The position numbers were made by a program, and so were the translations under genes. The notes under the pieces were generated by a model. That model was not told where the DNA came from. It did no database searches and saw only the letters and a list, made by a program, of their open reading frames with translations. Below are positions 46,501 to 57,657 of a stretch of 64,000 nucleotides of DNA, in pieces. Position 1 is the first letter of the stretch, and each line of letters opens with the position of its first letter. Source of the DNA: Tetranychus cinnabarinus (Eukaryota; Arthropoda; Arachnida; Trombidiformes; Tetranychidae); the NCBI GenBank assembly GCA_022266195.1, contig WHVY01000002.1, positions 6,401,001 through 6,465,000 on the forward strand, read 5' to 3'.

Positions 46501-49249
46501 ATTATTACAAACAACAACACCAATGATGAATCAATTTAGTTCGGCCCCAGCTCCTCCTCCGGTTGCACCTAAACCACAGGTATAATCTCATTTAAATCCA
46601 AATAAATATCTTAATTAATGATGTCTAATTGTTGTTTAATTTTCTTTCATTTTAGTACAAACCAATGGGATCTCAGTCGCCGAATCTTTACCAAAGCCAT
46701 CCTCATCCTTACACAGCTCCATCACAAGATGTCCATAAGGATGTTTCAGGTAATTGTTATTGACCAAGAAAACAAGATTGACAATTAATACTCTTCTTTA
46801 TCTTATCAAGGTGGCCCCAAATTTACTTGGCCTCCTCCAAAACCAGTGACACCCGTTGGAACACCAGAAGTACCTTCAGCTAACTTACCTGGTTCAATGT
46901 CAGGTCAAACTGGAACTCCAACTGGACAACCAATGTTTCGCCCTTTATCAGGCAGTCAGAGGCCATTAAGCTCTTTCGAGCTCTCCAAATTAACACCAAA
47001 CGCAAGTAACTATCAGTGAAAAAAACACAAAATAAATAAACGATGAATCAGATACTAATTTAAGACGATCAATTCTAACATTTTAATCAAGTTAAATAAA
47101 AATGAACGTAATCGTAACAACCAAAACTCAAATACAAAGTTGAGAGATGTTCATTGTTTACTTGTGATATTTGGGTGGAATGGGTAAGCTTTATTGACTA
47201 TGAAATTTTTAGACTCATTTTCGGGTTCAGAAGTAAATTATCATTATTTAAGTCTAGAAATACGTTCGTTTGTTAGTTGATTGTCAATAGATTGTTGGGT
47301 TAACACTAGATATGTAAATAATTAACATGTACAAATATACATTTAGCTTCCAATGTAAACTTGCCATCTGGAAATGTCAGCTCTGCTCCAACAATCGGTC
47401 AATCGTCTATTCCCGGTTCTAGACCCGCTCCTCGTCGAGGTATGGGTCAACTCAAGACTCAGGTCGGACCCGGAGCGCGTATTCCCATTTGTTCAACTTG
47501 TGGTTCACCGATAAGGTAAAGTTAACAATCGAAACTGCAATAAAACAAAATTGCTGTGCTATTAGTTGATCGAAGGTTAGAGTTGCATAAAAGCTAAAGT
47601 AAGTTGTGAGGGTTAAAAATTGGGCCTAAAGTAAGATTGATTAAGAGATTGAGAGAAATGAAGAGCAAACTTGTTCAGGCTAATTACATGATTTAAATGA
47701 TGGTGTGGCCTAATTCACTTGGAATCATCTTTTTAAATCTCGAGACAATTTAAGGTAATTAGATTTATATTTGACAACAAAAGCATGAGACTGTTTATTA
47801 TCTAGTCTGAAATGGAAAACGATATTCAAATGCAATTTAAATTAATCTCTATGAGCATGAATTTTACTTTAAATAATTTAAATTGTAATAAAATTAACAC
47901 CATTTATTCAACATAAGAATCATGAGGAATCATCTTTTGCTTGGAATGCTTTGTAACACTTAAATGATTTTAATTCAGTGTAACCTTTCAACTTTCGATC
48001 AATCTATTTGAAGTTTGATTTTCATTTATCTATTAAATCCAAATTTTCAGGTTAACTAATCACTTTCATATTTACATTTATTAGAGGTCCGTTCATTTTG
48101 GCCTCAGAAAAGACTTGGTGTCTAGAGCATTTCTTGTGTGCAAATGCAAGTTGCCGTCGATCATTAGAGGACATTGGATTTGTCGAGGAACGAGGTGAAC
48201 TTTACTGTGAAGTCTGTTTTGAATCATATCTGGCTCCAGTTTGTGCTAAATGTGGAATTAGAATCAAAAAGGTAATCATATTCGCTATCAATTATTTACA
48301 ATAACAGTCAACATTAGTTTGATTAAGAGATTTGAATGAGAGGAAGCTTGGAAGAAGACAGTTGAGAGTCTTATTGTTGTGACTTTTTGCTCATGAGGAG
48401 TATTTTAGTAACAGTGGCTTTAAATTGATGAGCAAAGTTAATTAGGTGAAATAGAATAAGCATTTGGTTGATAAAAAGTGAAAATAATGATGATGATGAA
48501 GTAAATTCTTTGTGATCATGTTTTGGCTAAGAAACAATTGTAATGAAATGAGACGTTATTTTCCCATGTATCACAATGAATCTTAAGTTGAGAGCTTTAT
48601 TTTCAGCCATTTTCAAAGCGTTAGAGAAAGCACAATTTAGATTATAACAAGATTGATTATTATATCAATTGTAATGTATCTTATTTTGAGCATAGACAAA
48701 GGTTCAATCAACTAAAGAGATGTTTCATAAAAAAACTCTGTTAAGATTACCAGATGCATTGAGTTAGGATTGAAACAGTTTGTATAAATATTTATTTTTG
48801 GATATTACTTTTATAAATAATACAAAAACAGTATTTCAACCAGTAAACAAATCATTGGTGAAGCTTTTAGTTGACTGTCATTACAACGAGAAAATTATTT
48901 GATTCATTTTTGCTCTATTTTTTGAATATTATAGGATTGTCTGATGGCACTTGAAAAGCAATGGCATCCTGAATGTTTCAACTGCAATTATTGTCGAAGG
49001 CCTTTTGGAAATAGTCAATTTTATCTAGAAGATGGTTTGCCATATTGTGAAAAGGATTGGAACGATTTATTCACAACTAAATGCACTGCCTGTGGGTTCC
49101 CGATTGAAGCTGGTGATCGGTGGTTGGAAGCATGTAACAACAATTATCACTCAACTTGTTTCAAATGTAATTTCTGCCATAAAAACTTGGATGGTCAAAG
49201 TTTCTTTGCCAAAGGTGGACGGCCATTCTGTAGAAGTCATGCAAGATGA
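34591..49249 (+). CDS. Zasp: Zasp / LDB3-like PDZ-LIM Z-disc protein (13 exons)
   Basis: Exons, all with GT-AG sites and matching phases: 34591-34701, 36756-36907, 38275-38395, 38661-38836, 38918-39003, 45524-45908, 46200-46377, 46451-46579, 46656-46749, 46811-47005, 47347-47515, 48085-48271, 48935-49249; 765 residues. Exons 1-2 form the PDZ domain (SSPWGFRLQGG; NPGSLAEQGGLQVGD). Exons 4-5 hold the ZM motif (VHKQFNSPLNLYS). Exon 6 has LIM1; exons 7-10 a Pro/Ser/Thr-rich linker; exons 11-13 LIM2-4, very close to Drosophila Zasp52. The family binds alpha-actinin in muscle Z-discs. Intron 5 (6.5 kb) contains a DNA transposon. More alternative exons may exist. Confidence 0.93.
37814..37889 (+). 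CDS. Candidate alternative terminal exon of Zasp
   Basis: In intron 2. Acceptor CTATACCAACAG is followed by an exon that joins exon 2 in phase (AG|T gives Ser) and reads SYDSDDEDEHFKK, then IIHWLLTFNWRE and a stop. Using it would give a PDZ-only isoform ending in an acidic then hydrophobic tail. Short PDZ-only Zasp isoforms exist in insects, but I do not recognise this tail. Based only on the splice site, phase and composition. Confidence 0.4.
39769..41092 (-). CDS. BEN-like domain protein 2 of the transposon (4 exons)
   Basis: Exons on minus: 41092-41023, 40944-40681, 40611-40114, 40031-39769; phases fit and give 364 residues (start MSILKFFKKIKGPNERSQ). No homology in the first half, which is acidic with a coiled-coil-like Lys/Glu stretch. 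The C-terminal half has a domain shared with the neighbouring minus gene: IRKVLTT...VREIAKNLFGAERL...EENLKRIL, then W...NQ.G.D.K. Its helical pattern resembles BEN domains, which bind DNA; this assignment is by inspection. The tail is Ser/Glu-rich. Introns are 69-82 bp. Probably an accessory DNA-binding protein of the element. Confidence 0.65.
41503..42552 (-). CDS. BEN-like domain protein 1 of the transposon (2 exons)
   Basis: Exons 42552-42489 and 42422-41503 on minus, joined in phase; 327 residues starting MMSSSGVKEILDRCQFYVP. The N-terminal part (GYVLLQDPITNRKVIRLAKYYG) precedes a basic Ser/Gln-rich linker (KDLKRKRH...) and a predicted helix. The C-terminal domain, IKDILTT...VADIAEILWGEKL...SEEEKLRSIL...W.ILV..YVNQRGRDMK, aligns with the BEN-like domain of protein 2. 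The frame ends soon after. Another frame continues with a basic then acidic tail down to about 41395, possibly a frameshift in an A run (plus 41513-41516). Divergently transcribed from the transposase. Confidence 0.65.
42553..42773. promoter_or_regulatory. Divergent promoter region between BEN-like gene 1 and transposase
   Basis: 221 bp between the two start codons. TATTTATA at 42639-42646 reads TATAAATA on minus, about 90 bp before the minus ATG. One AAGATCTT (42745) lies 29 bp before the transposase ATG, where a bound protein could affect transcription. No clear TATA box is seen on the plus side. Confidence 0.45.
42774..45203 (+). CDS. CACTA/EnSpm-like transposase
   Basis: 809 residues, one exon. 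A basic N-terminus (MPSRKRLPNISRVAKLRKRSR) looks like a nuclear signal, followed by a Ser/Glu-rich acidic stretch. The middle and C-terminal parts fit a widespread animal transposase family related to plant CACTA (Tnp2 / DUF4218-type): FLACTCDSVAKAKLLN, then FNGKFGCPYCLHP; PIDYMHAILEGV; NMRFNLHLLLHLVD; FSFENNIFNLKRSFHGT. Cys-rich pieces (CKNHATF..TQTCQC; CPYC) may bind metal. I did not assign the acidic catalytic residues. No stop or frameshift is seen, so it may be functional. Eleven or so AAGATCTT or near copies lie inside the ORF. Confidence 0.75.
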   Translation: MPSRKRLPNISRVAKLRKRSRCLDFRSFYLTSSSSDNEQNSDKEEQSQRSCESILSEQCVDSESNLQSIESCASSDSIPYLTSHRNLNINELNLLISYTFKQCNLNKEATKKIYNLMKFVSKINLALEDYNKFRSYIKSINLINSKTLVYCKNHATFESTQTCQCIDNIGYLIIFDYIDTIKLILERNYNELTIGQKTEIMLTKAYNNLWQDLGESIDKVIRISLICNLDDAQMLRSSRTCCTPISCIIAELPRRKRISKHNIFNLGLYWGVSGVKPDDLFSKCVEDAFHSLFMITDTDCNTTHQINESKFAMNINDKDLIVISRFLACTCDSVAKAKLLNVKMFNGKFGCPYCLHPTKSVVTPGTDSRKLVYHFESEYEKKTCLFYQEKSANLDPAGENQGIKGPTNLQKYLMVPCSCPIDYMHAILEGVFKFLMSMKPFSTNTVRSYIDGKVKIISLHHDTSRKFRKLSEIAYWKSSESRTFLLYLIPLFREVISTDCFIILLALSTITRSLCSDALTDIQLQNIKTLIIKSTLAIQDIYGECNMRFNLHLLLHLVDQYKVFGSLADLSVFSFENNIFNLKRSFHGTRGQLNQMKDAYIFKMSITSQIELVDEVFQKACLDTGIKSKNTLKVLDPKFKIERSLIQKLRILYPSIRETDIDIYQSFTKNFETFHSSNYRYRKGSCSFYVKYRKHDSTSLYGEIRCFIAVKCQSNHFDNNYDKIYGLVRCFPKMQRMNVLSGLDAPITSHARQMMKIDLLKEHYIVVQSSSIEDLIDTQNFLSRVIMVKDERFDNRYWVTSSDLPAEHD

Positions 49250-49544
49250 GCGTATCATGAAAAAGATGCAAGCAGAAAAAACAATTACAATTAAAATCAA
49301 GAATCAAAATGCAATTTTGAATTAAAATAATATATAAAAAGTGTTATATTAAATGAAAAGTCATTTGAAATGAAACTAATAATTACTATATATAAAGATA
49401 ATTGATCAATTTAATGGTTATCTTCAAAATTTGAAGTCAATCAAAATCTCTTTTTTGCTGACCTTTGCTGCCTAAATGAACTTCTTTTTCTTCTTACCTG
49501 AATTTTCTCCGACTTTTGTCCAAATGTCTTCTGTCTGTTTCTTT
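49250..49544. other. Zasp 3' UTR / convergent intergenic region
   Basis: Short AT-rich region between the Zasp stop and the cardiolipin synthase stop, which face each other. No further gene seen. Confidence 0.5.
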
Positions 49545-50524
49545 CTATTGTTTCAATTGGGAGATATAATTGTTTCTGTTGAACATGTAATCAAGGCCAG
49601 ATGCTATTGTTGTGGTGGCGACAAGATATTGAAAGTAGGTTAAAAAAAGACTTTCACTGATGTTAAAAATTGGTGCAACTAATGTAAATGCTATTAAATT
49701 AAACTGAAGTGTTGTGTTCCATTTGCTTAAAGTTGATGATTTTACTTCCATTTTCGGTCCTTTTGATCGAAAGATATCGAAAATAGTTCGAGGTTTGGTT
49801 AGCATTTGGTAACGCATTACAGATCCACCAAGTATTAGCAATAAATCACGGCCAATCACTACGGACGTTATAAAAACTAAAGTAAACAGTAAACAGTAAA
49901 TTGCATTAAATGAACAATATTAGAGCCTTATTATAAAATCAAACTCATATTATCAGCAGGAAAACTATCATGAAAAACTATCCATTACCTGGTAATTGTC
50001 CACTAATTGTGGCTGATAAATAAAGAGTTGAAATTAAGATTTTATCAGCTATTGGATCCAAGATTCCACCAAGAGCTGATCGTTGACTTTCAAAGCGTCG
50101 TGCGATATATCCATCGGCCTAACAAATATAATGTACGGTTTTAGTAAGTAAGCTGGCGAAAAATTTAGATGACAGAAGTTATTCAGATACTTACGAAGTC
50201 CGTTAATCCAGCAATAGCCACTATTGCTACTGACTCGATTAGTTTGTTATTGATGACAGTATAAGCAACGAGTGGTGAAGCAAGTATTCTCAAAACACAT
50301 AAAGCATTAGGGACAGTCCAGATTCGATCTTCAAATTTGATTTGTTTACTTTTAAGAAGTAAATTATCATTGACTTGACGCTGGTGACAATCTTGCTCAC
50401 TATCCTGGTCTTTTTTCAATTGACAAATTTTCAATGTTGTTGTGAGATTTCTTGATGTATTCCAGTGATGAGTCGAAAAACAGTTTCTTATTGGAAGATG
50501 GAGAAATAAATAACGAGATGCCAT
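49545..50524 (-). CDS. CRLS1: Cardiolipin synthase (CDP-alcohol phosphatidyltransferase)
   Basis: Three exons on minus: 50524-50195, 50118-49989, 49858-49545; 257 residues. I start at 50524 (MASRYLFLHLPIRNCFS, a likely mitochondrial presequence) because a good acceptor (TTACTGTGTAG) lies just before it; the frame is open to 50602. The CDP-alcohol motif D-x2-DG-x2-AR-x9-G-x3-D-x3-D spans exons 1-2 (DFADGYIARRF ... GGILDPIAD), and RIWTVPNALCVLRI precedes it. Exon 3 holds the transmembrane C-terminal part. The enzyme joins phosphatidylglycerol and CDP-diacylglycerol into cardiolipin in the inner mitochondrial membrane. Somewhat shorter than the human protein. Confidence 0.92.
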
Positions 50525-51732
50525 ACCTACACAGTAAGTAAAATTAACAATAACTAAGAAAGAAAATACTGAAAAATTAATCAGATAAAATATTTTTTTC
50601 ACTTTAAGTATTTCATGTGGAGATGAATTTGTTTTGGTTTGAAGTCGAAAAAAGAATCACAAGATGGCTCTGAAGTCAAATTCTGGAGTCGTTCAAACTT
50701 TGAAATTCAAACTCAAGACAACAAGTATTTTCATCATGAACTCGTGTTGTATCATTCTTGTACTTCAGCGTCAGGAATAATCATTCTCTATTCTGTTCCG
50801 TTCTGTCTTAGATTAAACTCTCGATTTTAGGTTTTCGTTCATCTAATTTTTTGGTCTAATTTGGACGTTCTTGGTTTTAAGAATCAAGAACTTTATTCTC
50901 TGTTCTTGTCCCATGGAAATTGTTCCTTGAAATATTCAACCATACAACAACAAAATAACTTTTAGCTTGGATTATTTAAAATTGTGATTTAATGGAAAAC
51001 TGGATTTATCAAGAGATTAAACATGTACTCCTGTTCAGTGATTACTTTGCAACTACAGCTTATAAAGTGAAAGTATTCAAGTTTGATTTTGTAAATGACT
51101 CAAAATGAAAATTATTATTATTATAATAATAATTGCTTGATGAAATTGTGTTTAATAGAAAGTTGTTACAAGCTGTTATCATCAAAAAGATAGAATATAA
51201 TGAAAAGAATCGGAAATAAATGTACATCCGATGTACTATTAAAGGTTACCCAACAAAATCGAAGCTTATTTTTTAGCTGGTTGCTCTAAATAATTAGTGA
51301 CTATTAACAGATTATGATATCGCTAAATCTTTGAAACTGTAATCATTTTTTTACCGATTTTCATCGTCTTTAGTCATGAATCAACTTGTTCCAATTTAAG
51401 AACTCTAATAAGCCGTGCTTTCCGACTACCTGATGAATGAGGATTGAAAACTTCTCGCTATAAAAATCGTTTGTACTGTATTAATGAATTGACTGTGATA
51501 GGCATTTCCGTTCAATATTATCTACAAGTTTTCTTGTTTATGGCATATAACATGGTTAGTATCGGTGCTAATTTCAATATTAGGATGTGGTTAAGATAAG
51601 ATAAGGTTGGCATTGAATTGGCTCTTGAGATCATTAAATGAAGAGAATAATAAATTATAATCGAACCATTACTTCATAAACATCTATAACTTACATGAGC
51701 ACTGAACAATACAATGAATAACAAGTTGTTTT

Positions 51733-51774
51733 CAAATTGGATTGGTTTTTCATTGTCCATTTCATCTGCTGTCT
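51733..51774 (-). pseudogene. ENPP exon 1 remnant
   Basis: On minus it encodes TADEMDNEKPIQFE, matching TADGMDNEKPIQFD of the intact ENPP gene. Both sides are joined directly to ENPP intron and upstream sequence. Only ~42 bp of coding sequence survives. Confidence 0.75.
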
Positions 51775-54181
51775 TTTTTCTTAAAGAAGAGGTTTTTTTG
51801 TCAAAAATGAGCATTGTTTCAATGGATGTTTTTACTCTATGCTTTCCTTGACACCGTTGGCTGACCAAATCCATTAGTTAATTTACCAATCATCTTTAAA
51901 AGATATTAATTATTTTTGATAAACCCAAGGACTGAGCTTGAAGACAATCAAGTTAATACTCCTGAATTAAAAGTAATAGTGTTTCTGCTCACCTCGAGAC
52001 AATCGTGATTAGGCAAACTCGTGTGAATCTTGATCATTTTGCTTTTTTGCTGCTGGATTTGATTTCAATTTCTTAATTTTCTTATTTCTTTTTCTTACAA
52101 TTCTCTTATTACCAGGGAAATGGGTCAAATTTTGGTGAATCCATTATGTTAATCGACCAGCAAAAAGAAGGCAGACATTTTGTATTCATTGTTCACCTTA
52201 TATTTCAAGTAGAAGAGCCAAGATAATGTAATTCACCAAATTATTGAGACAATCAACTTATGATGATATGAGAAATTCATCATTGCCCTTATATATCTAA
52301 ATTATTTCTGATTAACTATTTATTTTATATTTTATTTCACATCCACTCATCTGATTAGGAAATCTGACCAACAACCAAACACCAACTCAAGTCTTCTTGC
52401 AGATATTTGTTTTTGGCGCTTTGGCAGTTGGACGTGATTGATTAACAATTTTTACAATTTAAATCTTTTGTCTACTAATGGCAATTGATCACGATTAGGA
52501 AAACAGAATAAACGAAAAAGTTTTCCCTTTAAACATCATTTACTACCCAATCAGCCCAATTAAATGATCAACCTTTCAATAAACAATATTCATTAAAACG
52601 ATTCCTCTATCCTCAACAGTTGTGAAGCATTTACTTAAATCACATCAAGGTTGAAAAGTTGAACACTTCATTTCAATTTTCAATTTCCTTGAACTATGAA
52701 TTCATCAATTCTTGAAATAATCAGACAAATCAAATGTAAAAGGATAATGAAATCTGACAAGATAATGTTAATGTCAATTGTTAATATTATGAAACCATCT
52801 GACAGTTGCTTTTCATACAATTCTATTATAATAAACGAGAAATATATTGCCTTTTAATTTGAAAACAAAATTTAGCATAATTTTCTCATCTTTTATTGTT
52901 ATTGTGAATGAATAAAGAATCTTAATTAGACAATTTATTATTTATTACAACTTACATGATGAAAGATATGCAATTATGCAAATTTACATTCAACTAATTA
53001 ATAATATAATTACAGCTTACATTGTCCCATTAACGCAGCTTCTCAAGCTAATAGCCACTAAGCATTCGAGTTGGTGAGTCTGGTAAACAATCAATGGTTC
53101 ATTGTATTAACTAAGCAAGGTTGACTGAAAAGACTTCAATAGATGAAACAGTAAATTGTACAATATTACATTAGTTTTATCATAGATTTACAAAAGTGAA
53201 CAATCTAATAATTGATTGTACATTCACATGTGAATTGAGAATCAATGGTTAAGTGTAATCTCATACATTTGATACATTTTAATTCAGCTTATCTAGATCT
53301 AATATCACAGGGTTCACAATTTATTCTGGAGAGACTTTAACTTGATTTATTTTACAAAATATTCATCAACCTCCGAATCTTATCGAATGTAAAATTGTTT
53401 CGACCAATGGACTACAACAGAATAAAATAATGAGATTTTTTTCTGGTTTTTGATATTTTTCATATATTTTGATGTTTTCGTGATTGAACATTATATTTGT
53501 GCACTTGATTATCTTTATTAATGTTTCCATTGAGGTGACTGTATCATTAGACTGTTCCGTTGATCAATATTTTGATCCTTTGAAAGGTTAGCATTTCGTC
53601 AAGTTGCTATCTTATTTATGGAAATATTTATAAATGGTTTGATTGTAAAGGTTACACATGCCTTTGAATCATGAAAGATTTCTAACTGAACTTCAACCAT
53701 ATGCACTGAGTTATCAGATAATAACATTCAATGTGTTAACACAGTCCGCAACAGAAAAGGATTCAATTTTTTATTTAGCCAGCTCCAATGCAATTTACTT
53801 GAATTTAATTACAATTCACTTTAATCATTTCTCTCCAGTTGGACATCAAATTATCAGGTTAAATTCAATTTATTATGGAGCATTGAAAAGGACTAGCATG
53901 AAAAAATTAATTGATTGAATTTCAAGTCGATGTTAGTGTGAATGGATGCAGCAAATCAAACCACTTTTTGAGATTTATTAAACGAGATATCAAGGTTTAT
54001 GTTTACTGACTCTGTGTGACAAACAAAACAATTGACAATATTATCTAATTAACACCCATAATCAGGAACTTTCACTATAAAAAATATTTCCTAAACTAAT
54101 TTGATATAAATAATGTGATTTCATTTTGTTTTAAAAAATCACAAATTGGTAATTATTTTAATAGTTTGCAAAATCACAGCA
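51775..54181. other. Intergenic, non-coding
   Basis: 51.79-53.05 kb is the duplicated ENPP upstream segment. 53.1-54.18 kb shows no gene; an 86-residue ORF at 53658-53918 has no features of a real protein. The last part presumably contains the carboxypeptidase promoter. Confidence 0.5.
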
Positions 54182-55606
54182 ATGTCTGCTAACGGGAAGA
54201 TGGTCAACTTTTTTGTATTCATAAACATCTTAATCATTTCTTGCATCTGTGTTAACAGTTTCCAAACGAAACCAGCAATCTATTTAACACCTCTAATTGA
54301 ATCGGGTCGTATTGCTGAAGCTCGTCTTCAGTCCAGAGTTGATAATCTTCCAAATGCTCCTCAAATTGAAAGTTACTCTGGTTATTTAACCATCAATAAA
54401 GAGATTGGGAGCAATCTTTTTTTCTGGTTCTTTCCTTCAAAGGTAAAGTAAAACAATGAAACTGCTTCAAAAACACTGATTATAAATAATTTGTAACAGA
54501 ACACATCAGCTCCAGTTGGACTTTGGTTACAAGGTGGACCAGGAGCACCATCAACCTATGGTTTATTCAATGAAAATGGACCCTTCAAAGTGGACGCTAA
54601 CCTAAATGTTACTCTTCGAGAGTATTCATGGACAAACCTATTTTCATATCTTTACATCGACCAACCTGTTGGTACTGGATTTTCATATACAGAGGATAAA
54701 ATGGGCTATGTAACCAATCAAGCTCAGGTTGGAAGTGATTTGTATCAAGCATTGGTACAATTTTTCACGCTATTTCCCGAATGGAGGCCGCACGATTTTT
54801 ACATTACTGGTGAATCTTATGCTGGTAAATATATACCAGCCATTGGATACAAGTTACATCAGGAGAGGGAATCATCGGGAATCAATTTGAAAGGTATTGC
54901 CATTGGTGATGGTCTTGTTGATGGTGCCTTGATGTTTAGATATGCTGATATGCTCTATCAGTTGGGTTTGTTTGATTATTTTACTGCCGAGAAGGGAAGA
55001 GCTCTTGAGCGAGCAGTTCGAAAGGCTGCTGCTGAAGAACGATGGCTCGATTGTTTCCATTTACAGGATGCTTACTTGGGTGGTGATGAAACAACTTCAC
55101 TGTTTTTCAACGTTACAGGGATCACCAATGTTTACAATTCCCTATTGACTGTTGAACCTAAAGAATTGTCCTATTCAGATTCATATCTAGCTCTTAAAGA
55201 GGTTAGAGAGGCCATCCATGTTGGTAATAGGACAGCTAATCCAGGTAAAATTGTTTTTGACCATTTGAAAGAGGATATTTGCCAGTCAGTTTCTCATTGG
55301 TTAGAACAGCTGATGGACAATGGATACCAAGTTTTACTTTACAGTGGATCACTTGACATAATTGTAGGAGCTTCTTGCACGGAAACTTTAATCCAAACCC
55401 TGAAATGGAAAGGAGGAATAGGATACAAACTTTCACCGAGAAAAATTTGGAAACTTGAAGGTGAAGCAGTTGATGTAGCTGGTTACATTACATCATTTGA
55501 AAATTTCCATTACGCTGTCGTCCGAAACTCTGGACATATGGTTCCTTATGACCAACCTAAAGCTGCTTTTGAATTGATTACAAAATTTGTCAAACAAAAT
55601 CTTTAA
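54182..55606 (+). CDS. Serine carboxypeptidase, CPVL / vitellogenic carboxypeptidase type (S10)
   Basis: Two exons, 54182-54442 and 54500-55606 (57-bp intron, phase 0); 455 residues. ATG 54182 gives a signal peptide after MSANGKM (VNFFVFINILIISCICVNS). Peptidase S10 features: LTPLIESGRIAEAR and SGYLTIN near the start, LWLQGGPGAPS, IDQPVGTGFSY, the nucleophile motif GESYAGKYIP with S193, the Asp in SGSLDIIVG, and the His in NSGHMVPYDQP. All three catalytic residues are present. The family removes C-terminal residues in lysosomes, yolk or secretions. Polyadenylation signal AATAAA lies near 55694. It is the only intact gene between duplication copies A and B. Confidence 0.94.
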
Positions 55607-55802
55607 ATACACTGTCAATACAAAATTGAAATTATTGTCAGTCATTCGATAAACAGCTGATATTTCATGCTTCAAAAGAGGCGCTCAAACTAATAAATCT
55701 GATGCAATCTTATTATTAATGATAACTGATCATTTCCATTCTCTGTAAAATGATAAAAAACTGTAACAATTCCATATTTTTGATATGAATATGATAAAAT
55801 AA

Positions 55803-56250
55803 TCTGTGCAAATGCAATTTGCCGTCGATCAATAGATGATTTTGCTGACCTTTGTTTCTTTCTATTGTTTCAATTGGAAGATATAATTATCTCTGTTGAA
55901 AATGTAATCAAGACCAGATGCTATTGTTGTGGTGGCGACAAGATACTGAAAGTAGGTTAAAAAAACACTTTCACTGATGTACCATTTGAGTAACGTATTA
56001 CAGATTCACCAAATATTAGCAATAAATCAAACTCATATCATCAGCAGGAAAACTATCATGAAAAACTATCCATTACCTGGTAATTGCCCACTTATTGTGG
56101 CTGATAAATAAAGAGTTGAAATTAAGATTTTATCATCTATTGGATCCTAGATTCACCAAGAGCTGATCCTTGACTTTCAAAGCGTCGTACGATATATCCA
56201 TCGGCCTAACAAACGGTTACGTGTGTACGATTTATTAATAATAAGTGAGC
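55803..56250 (-). pseudogene. Cardiolipin synthase pseudogene, with a Zasp LIM-exon scrap at its edge
   Basis: Similar to 49540-50150 but broken. Part of exon 3 is deleted, exon 2 has a one-base deletion (CCAAGATTCCACC became CCTAGATTCACC), and exon 1 is missing. At 55803-55838 the sequence CTGTGCAAATGCAATTTGCCGTCGATCA matches Zasp LIM exon 12 (from about 48127, plus orientation), showing that the duplicated block once included the Zasp 3' end. Confidence 0.8.
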
Positions 56251-57657
56251 TGGCGAAAAAGTTAGTAAAAGTTAGTGAAAATGAATTTGTTTTGATTGGA
56301 AGTTAAAAAAGAAATCACAAGATGACTCTGAAGTCAGCTTCTGGTGTTTATGTTTAAACTTTGAAATTCAAAGTTGGAATAGACTGCAAGTATTTTCATC
56401 ATGAACTAGTGTTATTATTGTACTACAGCGCCAGGAATAATTAATCTTTATTCTATTCCGTTCTGTTCCAAAATTTCAACCTAGAAACAGAACGTCCAAA
56501 ATCTAGGACAGAATAAAAAAAGTTCGTTCTCGTGATTAGACAAAAGAATGAAAATGACACAATGAATGCAAAATGAGTGCCTAAAGTAACTCATAGACAT
56601 CAGAGGGATTCAAGTTGAACCACATTCTACCCAAAAAACCGTTGATAAATTTTTCACCGAAATTGTTCTCGATTTTAGGTTTTCGTTCATCTAATTTTGA
56701 TTGTTCTAATTTGTACTGTTCACATTCTTGGTTTTAAGAATTAAGAATAATATTCTCTGTTCTTGTTCCATGGAAATTGTTCTTCTCGTTGTTCTTGTTC
56801 CAAAAAATACTGAAACTATACAACATAAAAATAACAACAACTTTAAGCTTCGATTATTTAAAATTGTGATTTAATGGAGAACTGGATTTATCAAGAGATT
56901 AAACATGTATTCCTGTTCAGTGATTACTTTCAAACTACAACTTATAAAGTGAAAGTATCCAAGTTTGATTTTGTAAATGACTCAAAATGGGAAGATATTA
57001 ATTATTAATAATTGCTTGATGTGTGTCTATTAATTTTCTATTAATCATTATCATCATTTTAGATTGTGTTTAATAGAAAGTTGTTACTTATAATTTATCA
57101 TCAAAAAGATAGAATATAATGAAAAGAATCGGAAATAAATGTACATCCGATGTACTATTAAAGGTTACCCATCAGAATGGAAGCTTATTTTTTAGCTGGT
57201 TGCTCTAAATAATTAGTGACTATTAACAGATTATGATATCGCTAAATCTTTGAAACTGTAATCATTTTTTTACCGATTTTCATCGTCTTTAGTCATGAAT
57301 CAACTTGTTCCAATTTAAGAACTCTAATAAGCCGTGCTTTCCGACTATTTTGATGAATTAAGATTGAAAGTTTCTCGCTATAAAAATCTCAATTTTCACC
57401 CCAAGTCTGTTTTCCATTATAATCCTTTTGAAGTTAATATTAATTTGCTTGATTCAATGATATTCAATGTTATATAGTCAGCAGCTCTGAAGTGAAAACC
57501 AACGCCAACAAAACAGCAACCACAACCAACAACCAAAGTGTTTGATTTTAGAGTAAAATACGTAAATTAATGTGATTGATAGACAGTAATTTTTATCAAA
57601 AATATTGATTTCCTTTATTTATGTGAATATTTTTATAATTACTGTTGCCATTAATTA

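Larger units (their letters stand above)
49540..53060. repeat. Segmental duplication, copy A
   Basis: Matches 55.8-62 kb piecewise: 49540-51470 with 55840-57390; 51481-51730 with 58877-59134; 51733-51774 with ENPP exon 1; 51790-53050 with 60452-61960. Relative to copy B it lacks ENPP exons 2-3, most of exon 1 and about 0.9 kb upstream. Cardiolipin synthase is intact here. Confidence 0.75.

Noticed and set aside
53658..53918. 86-residue ORF before the carboxypeptidase
   Set aside because: Composition and context do not suggest a gene; no recognisable motif.
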